From the NCBI RefSeq assembly GCF_000189635.1, contig NW_002476246.1:1146001-1210000 (forward strand): DNA of 64,000 nt, in the 5' to 3' direction. The translations under genes were made by a program, and so were the position numbers. Positions 11,101 through 22,700 of this stretch are shown piece by piece. The notes below the pieces were generated by a model, which did no database searches, was not told where the DNA came from, and worked only from the letters and a program-made list of their open reading frames with translations. Source of the DNA: Tetrahymena thermophila SB210 (lineage: Eukaryota > Ciliophora > Oligohymenophorea > Hymenostomatida > Tetrahymenidae). Position 1 is the first letter of the stretch. Each line of letters begins with the position of its first letter.

Positions 11101-14100
11101 GCATTATTTATTAGCTCAGAAAATGAATCAACAGTACAGTAATAGATCAAAATTTATAAAACAAATCTAACAGATAACAATGCAGTTATTGGAGGATGCA
11201 TTAATAATCTAGGTATAAATCCAGTTATAGACTCTCAAAGCATTATATTGAATAACTAGGCTAGTCTTTATGGAGATAATATAAATTCGTATCCTGATCA
11301 TTTAGGTTTGATCATGACTACAGATTTAAATAAATATTACAATTAGTCAACTAATTCTTTAATTTTATCAAATATTAAAAGTGGAGCTTAAATCCCAGAT
11401 ATAATCTTTTAGCTAAAAGATTAAACAGCTAAACCTATATTTCCATTAGATTCTGATAAAATAATAATTTAAGCATAATTTAGCAGCAAAACAAAAAATA
11501 TATCAAATTATTATATTAGAGGAAATTCTACAGCATTTGTTGATTTAAAATAGAAATAATTTGTTTTTTAAGGTATGTAATTAATAGGGATTCCAAATTC
11601 AAAAGCAATAATTGAGTTCAAATCTGATGTTATAAAAATTTTAAATAAATAAACTAATTAATTTGAGTCTAACTATTCTTATGAATTAGAAGTTTATTTT
11701 AGAAGTTGTAATTATGGTGAAATTCAGAATTTTTACAATACATATACAGAATGTGTTGTCTGTGACTAAGATAAATACTCTCTCGATAAACAATAATGTT
11801 ATTCATGTCCTTCTGGAGCAAAATGCAAAAATGGAATTATATATGTAAATTAAGGATTCTGGAGAAAAGATGAAAGTAGTCCTCTTGTTATAGAATGTGC
11901 AAATAAGCCTTCAAACTGTATTGGAAATACTTATGGTAATTAAGTATGCTTAGAAGGTTACATAGGGCCTCTATGTGAAGAATGTGATGTAAATACAATT
12001 TTTTAAATATTACTTTAACAATAAATTTAAAATTAATAAGATTTATGGAAGCTATTGGGGAGAAAGCTATTCTAAAATTGGATCTTATTAATGTGGGTAA
12101 TGTAAAGAATTGAGTGCTTTATTGTGGAAAGCAATCTTAATAATAATCTGGACTTTATTTTCAATTCGACTTGCCATAAAAGGAGACTTAGAGGAATAAA
12201 CAATAAATGCTTTTTAAGTAGCTCTGAAAAGACACTTATTAAAGAATAATCTAAGCACTTCCTTAAAAGGGACTAAATATTAATCTAAATTAAATGTCAA
12301 ATATGATAACCAAAAAGATTAAAAATCTCGAAATGGAGAAAAAGCTAGTGTTTATATTAAAGTATTCATTAACTATTTACAAATAGTAGGATCAATTATT
12401 ACTTTCAATATAAAATTAACTACAGGTAAAAAAAATAAAAATTTTTTAATTTTAAAATTATTAATTTATTAAGATTATTTATTTATAAATTTATATAAAC
12501 TAAATTTTTAAAGATGAAAATAATTTTTAAATTTTATCAAACAAAAAAAAGATATATTTGATACTTCATAGTATTTAGGAACACCTGTAAGATAATAAAT
12601 GAATTCTGCTGAATGTATATTAAAAGATATATAAACAGATATACCAATGATATATCTTAAACTACTATTTACTCTAATTGTTCCAATTGGCTATTTAATG
12701 GTGTTTTTACTTAGTTTAATCTTCTAAAGGGTATTTACAAATATAAAAGTTCGTTATTATTCTATTTGTACTGCTGCGATCTTTATATTTATTTTAGTTT
12801 AGCCTGATTTAGTTTCTCAAATGATAGGTCTTCTATCATGCAGGGTAATTGGAGATTCTAGTTACATACTCTATAATATAACTTATGAATGCAACACTAG
12901 CCAGCACTAGACCTATAGTTCTACCTTAGTAGCTCCTTGTTTATTAGTGTTTGCTTTTATTATACCTATTGGACTTTTTTATATACTATACAGAAATAAA
13001 AATAACTTGCAAAACATTTCAATATATAAGAAATATGGCTTTTTATACAGAGAGTATAAAAGCCAAAAATATTATTGGGAATTCGTGAAAATTTTAGAAA
13101 AAATTTTAATCATTATAATTCTTAACTTCTATTCCTAAGATATTAATGTTAAAGGAGTGCTAATTTTTATTGTGGTTTCTCTCTATGGGATAGCATCTAG
13201 TGTTTTATAACCCTATCGTTTGAGCGGGTACAATACAGTTGATTTCTATCAAACAACCGTGTGTGCAGTTTCTGTATTACTTTGTTTATTCATTTACAAT
13301 AATCCCTTCAATTATTATGTAGTGACTTCTATTATAATTATAATCACAATCAATGCTTGGTTTATTATTGTAATAATTAAAAGAGTTATTATAGGACTTT
13401 TAATATAATTTAAGAATGTTATCATTTCATTTTTTTAAAAATTTTCTTATACAAAGTTGCTTGTTCAAAAGTTTCAAAAATAAAAATTAAATCCGTAATT
13501 GAAAGCTAAAATAAAAAGAATTTTTTAAGAATTTTTAAATCTCAGTGAAGAGCAAAAGTATGATCTTTTATTCTCTGGCTTAAAGATATAAATAAGTATT
13601 AAAACTCTTGTTATTTGTTATATTTAATATATTTAATTTATAGGTAAAAATCATAAAAGACTATTTAAAGATTAGTAGATTAATTAGACTGTTAAATAAA
13701 ATAAACTAAATGACTTGGCTACTGAAAATTAACAATAATTAAACTCTGAAAGCGATTACATTAATAAAGATAATATGAATACCCCAAATACTGTATATAC
13801 CAGCAAGACAAACTAATCTCCTATTTTTTTATGTAATATTTTAATTTGTTTTTTTTTTAATCATTAAATTTTTTAATTAAATATTAATTAGAATTAGAAG
13901 AATTAAATTTAGTAAGGAATTAAAAAGAGAGTTAAAAAGATGAAGAGGATAACTCTAATAAATTAATAAAATTAAAACTAAAATACTTAACTACTTATAA
14001 TTAACAAAAATTAAACTATGAAAGCGATTATTTTGATAAAGATAATGAAAATAACACAAATACTGTATATAGCAGCTAGATAAACTAATCTCCTCTTTTT

Positions 14101-14581
14101 AAATGTAATATATATAATAGTTTTTTTTTAATCATTAAATATTTTAATTAAATATTAATTAGAATTCGAAGAATTAAATTTAGTAAGGAATTAAAAAGAT
14201 AAAGAGGATAATTCTAATAAATTAATAAAATTAAAACAAAAATACTTATCTACTAAAAATTAAGAAAAATTAAACTCTGAAAGCGATTACTATGATAAAG
14301 ATAATGAAAATAACACAAATACTGTATATAGCAGCTAGATAAACTAATCTCCTCTTTTTAAATGTAATTAATATAATAGTTTTTTTTTAATCATTAAATT
14401 TTTTAATTTAATATTAGGATTCGAAGAATTAAATATGGCAATGGATTAGAAAGAGAGTTAAAAAGATAAAGAGGATAACTCTAATGAATAAATAAAATTA
14501 AATTCTGTTAACCAGGTGGATAAAAATAATAATTTAATTTATTTTACTGAATATGAAAAAGACAATACTTTAAATATCTGA
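5144..14581 (+). CDS. Giant secreted/polytopic membrane protein, copy 1 (possibly frameshifted)
   Basis: Spliced model, code 6: exons 5144-5246, 5299-5448, 5504-5911, 5970-7199, 7387-7955, 7998-8453, 8507-9926, 10164-10783, 10847-10978, 11035-11988, 12041-12425, 12552-13595, 13644-13832, 13892-14104, 14163-14363, 14427-14581; 2,742 aa. Residues 1-25 form a signal peptide. About 1,900 Asn/Ser/Ile-rich residues follow, with recurring NxGGA-type turns that suggest a right-handed beta-helix. A Cys-rich module (about 1935-2014; CVVCDQDKYS, CYSCPSGAKC, NQGFWRKD, CEECD) leads into roughly nine hydrophobic segments (about 2025-2440) and a repetitive charged tail. This matches the large 'putative transmembrane protein' families of Tetrahymena and Paramecium; function unknown. 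Copy 2 uses an exon-12 acceptor at the position equivalent to 12513, but a 1-nt deletion near 12525 makes that acceptor frameshifting here. The model instead uses an AAAAAAAAG acceptor at 12551, costing 13 residues. If that is not used, the gene is broken. Confidence 0.8.
9942..10058. repeat. Imperfect inverted repeat inside intron 7 of giant gene 1
   Basis: The left arm starts TAAATGCACAC and the right arm ends GTGCGCATTTA. Inside them is a further partly complementary AT-rich stretch (about 35 nt per arm, imperfect). The intron is 237 nt, four times the usual size here. The same structure is in copy 2 at 24514-24630. Confidence 0.5.
13644..14581 (+). repeat. Tandem exon+intron array encoding the tail of giant protein 1
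   Basis: Four repeated modules, each a phase-1 exon (189, 213, 201, 155 nt) followed, except the last, by a ~60-nt intron starting GTAAT. Exons share segments such as EELNLVRN, KLNSESDY and NTVYSS. Introns share a TTTTTTTTAATCATTAAAT core. The last module has G instead of A after its ATATTAG acceptor; used literally, it would create TGA at the junction, so the model uses the next AG (14426). Confidence 0.8.
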
Positions 14582-14910
14582 AAATTATGATTAAATATTA
14601 ATAATACATATTATTTTTTGTTTTTAACTAAAAAGATTAATCAATCAATTTTAAAGTTAATTTTTCCCTATTAATAATATACTGTAATTTCTTGTTATCA
14701 TGATCCGTCCGACTTCCGAAAAATCATTAAAATTAAGCGTTTTTTTAAATTTCACATTTCGGATTTAGCAAATCCCAATATCCGAATTCCAAATAGTTTA
14801 CGGTATTTATATTTTAATATTAAGCTTTATTTGTTCTGTAAATAAAATAAAAAACTAATTATTTTATTTAAGAATAGAATTTAAAATAAATATATTATGA
14901 AATATTACTT
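14582..14910. other. Intergenic: end of duplicated block, CCG-rich patch, repeat 14815-14892
   Basis: Near 14701-14722 is the GATCCGTCCGACTTCCGAAA patch, also found after copy 2 (29281). At about 14758-14786 a small inverted repeat pairs TTCGGAT with ATCCGAA, around an inner GGATTT/AAATCC pair. 14815-14892 repeats the first bases of the window. Confidence 0.5.
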
Positions 14911-16105
14911 CGGTATGAAACCTTTTGGTGTTTTTAAATCTTAATCTTTTGTTTTTTATTGCAGAAACAACTATTAGTTTGAATAAAGTATCAAAATTAT
15001 TAAAATAATTGAATATGGTGTTTATTTCTAACTCATTTTTTTTAAGGCTGTGTTTAAAAGAGGTAGAATAATTATAAGTAGGAAATATATACTTCACAGA
15101 TATTTGAAGAAAGAATTTTTGTAAATAATTTCAATTAATTTGTTAGCGCTACGTTACAAATATTATAATCAATTTTAAAATAATAGATTAGACTTTTTTA
15201 TTTTCTTCTCTTATTTTATCTCAACGCATTTCTACGGTCTACGATATTTAGAGTACGTTCTAGAGCTGAGAATATTCAGATTCATTTAAACTTATAAGCA
15301 ATTATTTCATAAATTTGATTAAGAATCAAAACACAATATTTTTAGAAGAATATCATTATTGGTTTTGATAGTTCTTACATTTATTAGCATACAAGGACGC
15401 ATTTTTATTTTATTAGGCTTTTAATAAAAATAATAATAAATCAAGTTGAAAATAGACAAAGATTCAGCTTTTTCTAGATATTTAGCTGCAATTTATTGGT
15501 CTACTATCACAATGACAACAATTGGATATGGAGATATTGTGCCAATTACAGATCTTGAAAGGATATATATCTCGATAGTTAGTCTGATATCTTGTGGCTT
15601 ATTTGGTTATTTTATTAGTCAAATAAAAGAAATAGTAGGGGAAATTTAAAGAAAGTCTGAAACCTTTAACAAAAAAATGCAAGTAATTCTTTAATTAATA
15701 TTTTATTTGCCAAAAAATATTGAGATTATTAATTTAATGAAGGCATTAAATAAGCTAATGAATTCAAGGTAACTAAATAAAAAAATAACGTATCAAGTAA
15801 TTAAATACTATGAATACTTACACAAATAATCTGATTACAGCTTAGAAGAAGAAGGGCTCAGAATGATAGATGATTTACCTAAATCCATGAGTAATTGCAT
15901 AAAATTTGAAATAAATCACAAATACTTATATTCTCAAAAGATATTTTCTTTAAATTTCATGAAGCCTTTTCTAAATGAGCTCTCTTTGAAGATTAAGTTA
16001 TTAAAAATTGGCCCAGATTTCAAAAGGCATAGACAAAAAAGTTCTAATGCTTATTAATTTTACATTAACTCAGGATCAGAAATAGAAAAAACGCTAAAAA
16101 AATGA
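14911..16105 (+). pseudogene. Truncated, frameshifted paralogue of the channel genes (pseudo-A0)
   Basis: Closest to channels A1/A2. Similarity starts inside the S2 exon (equivalent to ~31180 in A1). The N-terminal domain, S1 and the start codon are missing. A 1-nt loss in S2 (TTTTTTATTGCAG versus TTTTTTGGTAGCAG in A1, near 14960) shifts the frame. S3, S4, S5, the intact filter TIGYGD (~15523-15540), S6 and the C-linker remain. At about 16016, after KIGP, an ~850-bp deletion joins directly to the region after the zinc knuckle. It removes the beta-roll of the nucleotide-binding domain, two introns and the knuckle, and happens to be in frame. It ends at a new TGA (16103-16105). A functional short subunit is unlikely because S2 is frameshifted and no start fits. 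Confidence 0.85.
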
Positions 16106-17017
16106 ATAAATTGAATAAATTGGATATATTAGATAGTCAGAGACCTGACTCAACCCCCATTTTTTTGAGGAATTACAGTATATATGTAAATTTATTATCT
16201 GTTATTTCTTTCTTTAATTATTAAACTCATTTTTTTATTTTCAACTTTTGTTTTTACTATTAATTTCTTTTTATTTCATATTATTTCTTTATTTTTCTCT
16301 AAATAATTAACTATAACAGTTTATTTGTTTTGTATTATAATTTTGTAATTATAAAAATTAATATTAAACAAAAAAATTTTCTTGTATTTATTTTATAGCT
16401 TTTATTTATTTATTAATTTAAGAAACACTTTTTAATTTAAAAGTTTATTTTATTTAATATTTTTTTTTAATTTACACAAATTTATAATAAATGTTTTAAC
16501 TAAATGAATGAATTATACAAATTCAAAGTAATAAGCAAGTGTCTTAAATTAAAAAATTTAGTTGTCATTAAAAAATTCTGATGATAAGCAAATGATAAAA
16601 AGGATTAATAAATATTAAATGCTTGTATAAATGAATATTAAATGTTTTATTATTTAATATTTTGAAAAAGTTTTTTTACCTAATAAAGAGATATATAGAT
16701 AGATTTTATTATTGTTTTTATATTTATTAATATCCTATTTTTTGTAAGTTAATAAATAATTTATAAATCATAAAAGAATGAGAGAATTAAGAATTGAGGC
16801 ATTTTTATTTAAATCAGTAGGCAGTAAAAACCTCTCTGCCTTGCTGATTTTTCTCCTTCCAAGGAAAATACTTGGAAGGTTGTATTTTAAGACTTTTTTA
16901 AAAACATTTTTATCAAATTTTTAATATATCTTTATATTTATCATTTTTTATAAATTTATTGTCTATCTAGTTTTACAATTAATAAAATAATAGGAAAATT
17001 AAAAAAAAGATTTTAAT
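16106..17017. other. Intergenic between channel pseudogene and block copy 2
   Basis: Mostly AT-rich simple sequence. The exception is the GC-rich hairpin pair at 16811-16879, annotated separately. Block copy 2 begins near 17018. Confidence 0.6.
16811..16879. ncRNA. Candidate structured RNA: two adjacent GC-rich hairpins
   Basis: Hairpin 1 pairs AAATCAG..GGCAG (16811-16824) with CTGCC..CTGATTT (16836-16850), with a small internal loop. Hairpin 2 is a perfect 9-bp stem, CCTTCCAAG (16855-16863) with CTTGGAAGG (16871-16879), around a 7-nt loop. G+C is far above the flanking DNA. T-rich sequence follows at ~16900. No known RNA family is recognised and the strand is undetermined. Confidence 0.35.
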
Positions 17018-17999
17018 TTAATTTGTCATTTAAATTTGAAAATTTGAATTCATTTGTTTTATTAATAAAAATTTTTATTTAAAAATATTTACTTGCTAAC
17101 TAAAATTATTATTGCTTTAGCAAAAATGGTGTTAGTTAGATATTTTTTTTAACTCTATTTATTGGTATTGATTGTTTCAGTATTGGTAACAAAAAGAGGA
17201 AAGTTTATAAATAAATTGCCAATATGAATGATAAGAAAAAGTTTCATAATTTGCAGAGCTTTGAGCAGTTGGTTGTGGAGTTAAAAATCTTACATTTCCT
17301 GTATTTTATTACTAAAATTATCTATTTTATTCAAAATTATCATGTTAAACCAATGCATTAAAAATATTTAATTCACTTTACTTTATTTCTTAATCAAAAT
17401 AATTAGGGGCTTTATCATAAATAAAATAAGATATCTATTATTTATTTACTTGCTTTAAACTCTATTAAAAATTTTTTTAAAAAAAATTATTTTTTTTCAC
17501 TTATAAGATTAAATTGATGTTAATTTTGATTTACTTCACTATCACTTTAATTCATATCTTATGTACTTTGTTTATCCCCTCTAACATTTAGTTATTCTTA
17601 ATAAATGTTTTTGCTTTATTCTTTAAAATATAAATCTTACTCTTTAAAGCTTTGGTTTTATTCTTTGAAGCTTAATTATTTCCTTAAAATCTTTGATTTG
17701 ATTCTTTAAAACTTTAATCTTCTTAATGAAAACTTAAATTCTGTTAATCCGTTTTAAAATTATTCTAATTTTGCTAATTATCTTATTTCTTTTAATTATT
17801 TTTAGGAGCTAATTTTTAGGGGATACATAAAATCTTACTTATTTTTTTAAATTTAACCCATAAGAAGAGTTGTTTTGATTTATTCCAAAATTAAAATAAT
17901 GTTAAATATTTGTATTTCTTGTAGATGATTCAGTTGAGAGTGGGTTCTTTCAATTTCTCTGACTACTATTGATAGAGTTTCTCGTTAATTACTATTATG

Positions 18000-18660
18000 A
18001 TTTTATATTGAATTATATTGTTAAGAAAACTAAGAGGAGTTTTAAATTCAAAAAATTAGGTGTTTTCGCTAATTAAAATTAAAATTTTTGCTATGAAATT
18101 GATGTTAAAGCATCTTTATCAGATGTGGTAGATTATTAGGAAGTTTTAATGATAGTTATTTAAATTTGTGCTTCATTATTAGTTTAGGATATTTAAGATG
18201 AAAACGAAGATACAATTAGAAAATTGGATGGATAATTGTTGCTATTAGTGGATTTTTAATAGAATACTTGTACAATTTTTATTATTAAAGATTTCATATT
18301 ATCTATTTATTAATTAGTTAAATCACTATTAATGTACATTAAAAATAAAAAGAGTAAATCTTAGCAGCTATCTTAAAATCCTCACTTTATAACTTAACAA
18401 AAAAATAGATTAAAATATAGTTAATAATAACAATATGGATAAGAATTTCGATAATAACGAAGAAATATAATCAATTAGTATTATCTACCAAACTCCTAAT
18501 GTAAAAACAAGGCCTGCCACAAATTAATTCTTAAAAATAAATAAATTGGTAATCAATAGAAGAAAAAGGAATTCTGTTTTTTCTTAAAGCATTTACAAGA
18601 GTAGTCATAATTTATAATTTACACAGCCAAGCAGTAAAAAAATCTAAAAAGTTGAACAAT
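18000..18660 (+). pseudogene. Gene relic upstream of giant gene 2
   Basis: Counterpart of 3030-3686. The segment around YEIDVKASLSDVVDYQEV is preserved with conservative changes, but three 1-nt deletions relative to copy 1 put the central part in a different frame before both copies rejoin near KKKEFCFFLKHLQ. This looks like relaxed constraint rather than a working gene. Family not recognised. Confidence 0.25.
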
Positions 18661-19224
18661 AATTATTTCAAACAAATATATATATATTTCATAAACTATA
18701 ACCTAGATAGTACGAATAGAAAATGAAAGTCAAAATATTATTTTAATTCTTAGTAGATCTTATTTAATCCCAATACAGAAATAAAGGAATGAAACAAATT
18801 AAATATAAAAAAGATTCTAAATATTTGTTCTTTAAAGATTATAAATGAATTTTAAAATATTATAATAAATAATTGATTTATTTTATTTTCTTTTTAATGT
18901 AATTAATATATTAGTGTAACCTTCATTTTGATTTGAATAAATTTTTTTAAATTATAGAAACATAAATTTAATAAAGCTATCAATAATCCAATTAAAAATA
19001 AGCATTCAGTAATCCAAATTTTTATTAATTTGAATTTACTGATTCAATAATATATATGTTCGAATTATTTTTTGAAAGAGATATTAAAGCTTAAAATTAT
19101 AAAATTAAAATGGTAAAAATTATTTTATACTTAAATAATTTTTAAAAAATTACTTTAAATTTTTTAAATTAAAAATTTTGAGGATAGTATTTTATTGTTA
19201 ATAGACGTAGCTTTCAGATATATA

Positions 19225-19705
19225 TTGTAGATAAAAGAAAAGAATAAGAAGCATCAAAAATAATAATTAATAAACATTTGAAGCTATTTAAAAAACTCCC
19301 CACCAAATAATTCAATAATCTCATCTCAAAACCTAAATTTGAATTAAAAATAGTAATAATAGAAGGTTGAAAGAATATTTTTTAGTTTTTATAGATTAAT
19401 TTCAATAACAGAAGTGTACATTTAAATCCTAAAATTTGAGATATAAGAATAAAAGAAAAGAATAAGAAACATAAAAAATAATAATTAATCAACATTTGTA
19501 GTTATTTAAAAAGCTCTCCACGAAATAATTCAATAATCTTATCTCAAACCTACATTTGAATTAAAAATAGTAAAAGAAAAGTATAAGAAACATCAAAAAT
19601 AATAATTAATAAACATTTGAAGTTATTTAAAAACTCTCTAGGAAATAATTCAATAATCTTATCTCAAAACCTATATTTGAATTAAAAATAGTAATAATAG
19701 AAGGT
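19225..19705. repeat. Minisatellite, ~215-bp units, about two copies plus partial
   Basis: Unit starts at about 19231, 19453 and 19571 (the last two 118 bp apart, so one is truncated). Same consensus as 4265-5125 with fewer units, and also immediately upstream of the giant-gene ATG. Confidence 0.88.
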
Positions 19706-19724
19706 TGAAAAAATATCTATTAGT

Positions 19725-22700
19725 ATGAGTAAATCATTCTTTACTTTGAATTTAACAGTCATAATCTTATTGTAATCAATACAAAACTTAAATGCTTAAA
19801 TATGTTAAGCATTTTCTAGGCAGCACCGTAAGATTAAATTAATATTTTAATACATTATGATATAAATTTTAAAAAACAGAGCCTAAATTTTTTGAGAACT
19901 ATATTATTTCTAATTCCTTGAAGTTGCCTAACACTAATATACTTTTGATAAACACTGTATAGTCTTAGAGTATAGTATATTATATTGATCTTTCTAGTGA
20001 AATTGATAATGTTGTGAATGTGGTTAAGAGTAAATTTAAATAAATAGTTTATACTTTTTAAAACAATTTTTATTTTATTAAAGCTAAATATGTTATATAT
20101 CAAATGGAGTATATACTATAAAGAAATCAAATTTTAGTTGTGAATTCAGGATAGCTAATATACGCAGATCCTTATACTCTTGAATCTAAATAAACACTAG
20201 CATTCTCTAATTTAGAAAGTATGCATTTCATGAAAGGATCTAATTATTTAGTCTTAAAAAGTGCAACATATTTATTATATGTTGTTGACTTTATAGAAGG
20301 AAAATAAATTCTATCTTTGAATGTTTTACCTTATAATTCTGACTGTGGTAATCATATTGCTTCAGCAAAGTTACTTTAGCTTTAAAATGGTTAGAATTTT
20401 ATAGCAGTAATTGATTAGTATGGTGCTTATACTTGGTCAATTGATTTTAAAACTTTAGAATTCTCATTCAATGGATATTATTCGCAAGCAGGTATAACTA
20501 ATTTTTAAGTCTTTTAAAGAATAATATTTCACTCTATTTTATTTTATAGCTAATAATTATAGCTTAATAGATTTGCACAAGAGTTATGATATTATATTTT
20601 TGGCAGGAGCCAATTGTCAAATCAATGCTTTCTAGATCATTAATTTATAAGCGAATTAGATAAAATTAATCAAGACTGATTGTAGATTAAATATATTAAT
20701 AATTTTCATTATAAATTTCTTAAAATTTTAAAAAATAGATCTACCAAGTGGTCAATCAGGAGATAGTATAGCCAGTTTAAGCTTTATAAATTCTTAAAAT
20801 AATTAAGGCAGTTTATACATAAGTGGCTAGTGGTCTATTTATAGAATAGATTTAAATTTTGTCTATAATTAGAAAACAAATACATTTGATTCTTTTAGGT
20901 TTGATAATATCAATCAACCTTTTACTGTTTAACTACCAGGAAGTCCAACTAATCAATGGTATCATTTGGAAGAAAGTCAATAATTGTTAATACCATACTA
21001 CACTAATTACTTTTATTAAACAGCTCTATTTGCTTATTCATATAGTACAGACACTTAGCTCATTCGTTTTAGTAAAAATAAAATTTCAAAAATAAATTAA
21101 TTTACTTTAACCATTATACTATAAAATTAAGATTATATTTCTACAGGTTTTACAAAAATATTTACTTTCTAACTCAATTAAGAAGTATATTTTGTTGTTT
21201 CTACATTATATGAAATTTAAGTCACTAAAGATTCTCCAAGTAACCTAAAATCTATCCTTACTTATCCTCTTATTTAGTCAATCAAAGCAAGATAAAATAC
21301 ATTTTTTTCTGTAAAAAACTGTAATACTTGTTTTATTGCTATGCATGATTCTACATACTTAGCATTTTATAAAGTAATGGACTCATCATTCACTCCTTAA
21401 GTAATTATTTCTTTCTTTCTATTTTAATCAAAAATATTAAAGTTATTATAAAAATAAAAACAGGTATACGATTTAAGTTAGATAAATCTTAATACTGATT
21501 CAATAAGCTTCAATATTGATCCCTACTAAGATATTAATCAAGCTGTTTGGGTTATTGTAGGAATACCTAATAAATAAAATAATGAAAATTTCTTATTTTA
21601 TGCTATAAGTATTACCTCTTAATAATAGTTTTAATTGCTCTCTGATAAAGTAGAAGACAATAATCAAAATACAAGTTATGCTCTCTATTCCTAAGAAGAT
21701 TAAGAAATCGTTGGAATTGCTGTTAATGGAAGTATTTTTGTTTGGAATGCAACAGACCTTTCATTCAAATACTCAATAAGTAATCTTACAATAAAATTAA
21801 AAATGGGAATAAATTTCATTTTAGATGAAAATAAACTAATGAAATATCAAATCCTATCTCAACAATTAAAAAAATTTTTTTTCATTAATTTAAAAAAAAT
21901 AATAATAAAATATTTTATTTATTTATTTAAAAAATTAATTTTGATAAAAAGCGTCTGATTGTTCTGGCTCAATAATTGGTTAATTATTTCATACTGATGA
22001 TAATAAATTTCTAATAACAGTTTGTGGTGATTACAGTATAACTATCTATAATTTCTCTAAAAAAACATTTTAACAATTAATGAAACTATAGTCAAATCCA
22101 TACTATTTAAATGTATTGAATAAAATAAATATGTTTGGAGTTGGAGATAATATGAGCGGAGATGTTTATTTATGCAGTTTTAATACAGTTACCTAATAAT
22201 TTGAATTATTTATGCATTTCCAGTCTCCTTCTTTAACAGATTGTGGAAATAATATTCAGTATATAGAAAAGACTTAGGTTTTATTTATTTAGTATTACTA
22301 CAGTAATACATTTTTCCCTATTGGATAATGTCTTTAAAATTTGCCTAGTTGTACTTAGAAATGCTAAATGTAGTTTTATTTTAATACTACTGAAACTGCT
22401 GATACTAAAAGCCTATATGGGATAGGTTCTTTTGAATAGCCTTTTACATCTTCTTTGAGTATAATTCCATCTTTACTTTTAGTAAATAAATCTTTAGATT
22501 AAAATAAATATTTTACCAAAGTATTTTTCTATTTAAAAATAATATTTTAATTTTAAAAATAGGTTAAATAATATTTCGAATTAATAAACGGATTTGAAAT
22601 TCTAAACGTTAATATATTAGTGAGCAACTAAAATTAGATGGTATTTTACAATGACTTGCTAACTTTGTAAGATTTTGCATAAACGAATTTAACAATTTAG

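Larger units (their letters stand above)
1676..14745. repeat. Segmental duplication, copy 1 (pairs with 17018-29322)
   Basis: A near-identical copy of this block lies in direct orientation at 17018-29322. It carries 5' flank, gene relic, minisatellite, the giant membrane-protein gene and a short 3' flank ending after the shared GATCCGTCCGACTTCC patch. Introns and flanks are as well conserved as exons, so the duplication is recent. Length differences come mainly from a 376-bp presence/absence segment (1726-2101), minisatellite unit number, and small indels in introns. Confidence 0.92.

Noticed and set aside
5144-14581. The dozens of internal TAA/TAG codons as evidence of pseudogenes throughout the window
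   Set aside because: They fall at Gln-like positions in conserved proteins and only TGA ends the frames; this is ciliate code 6.
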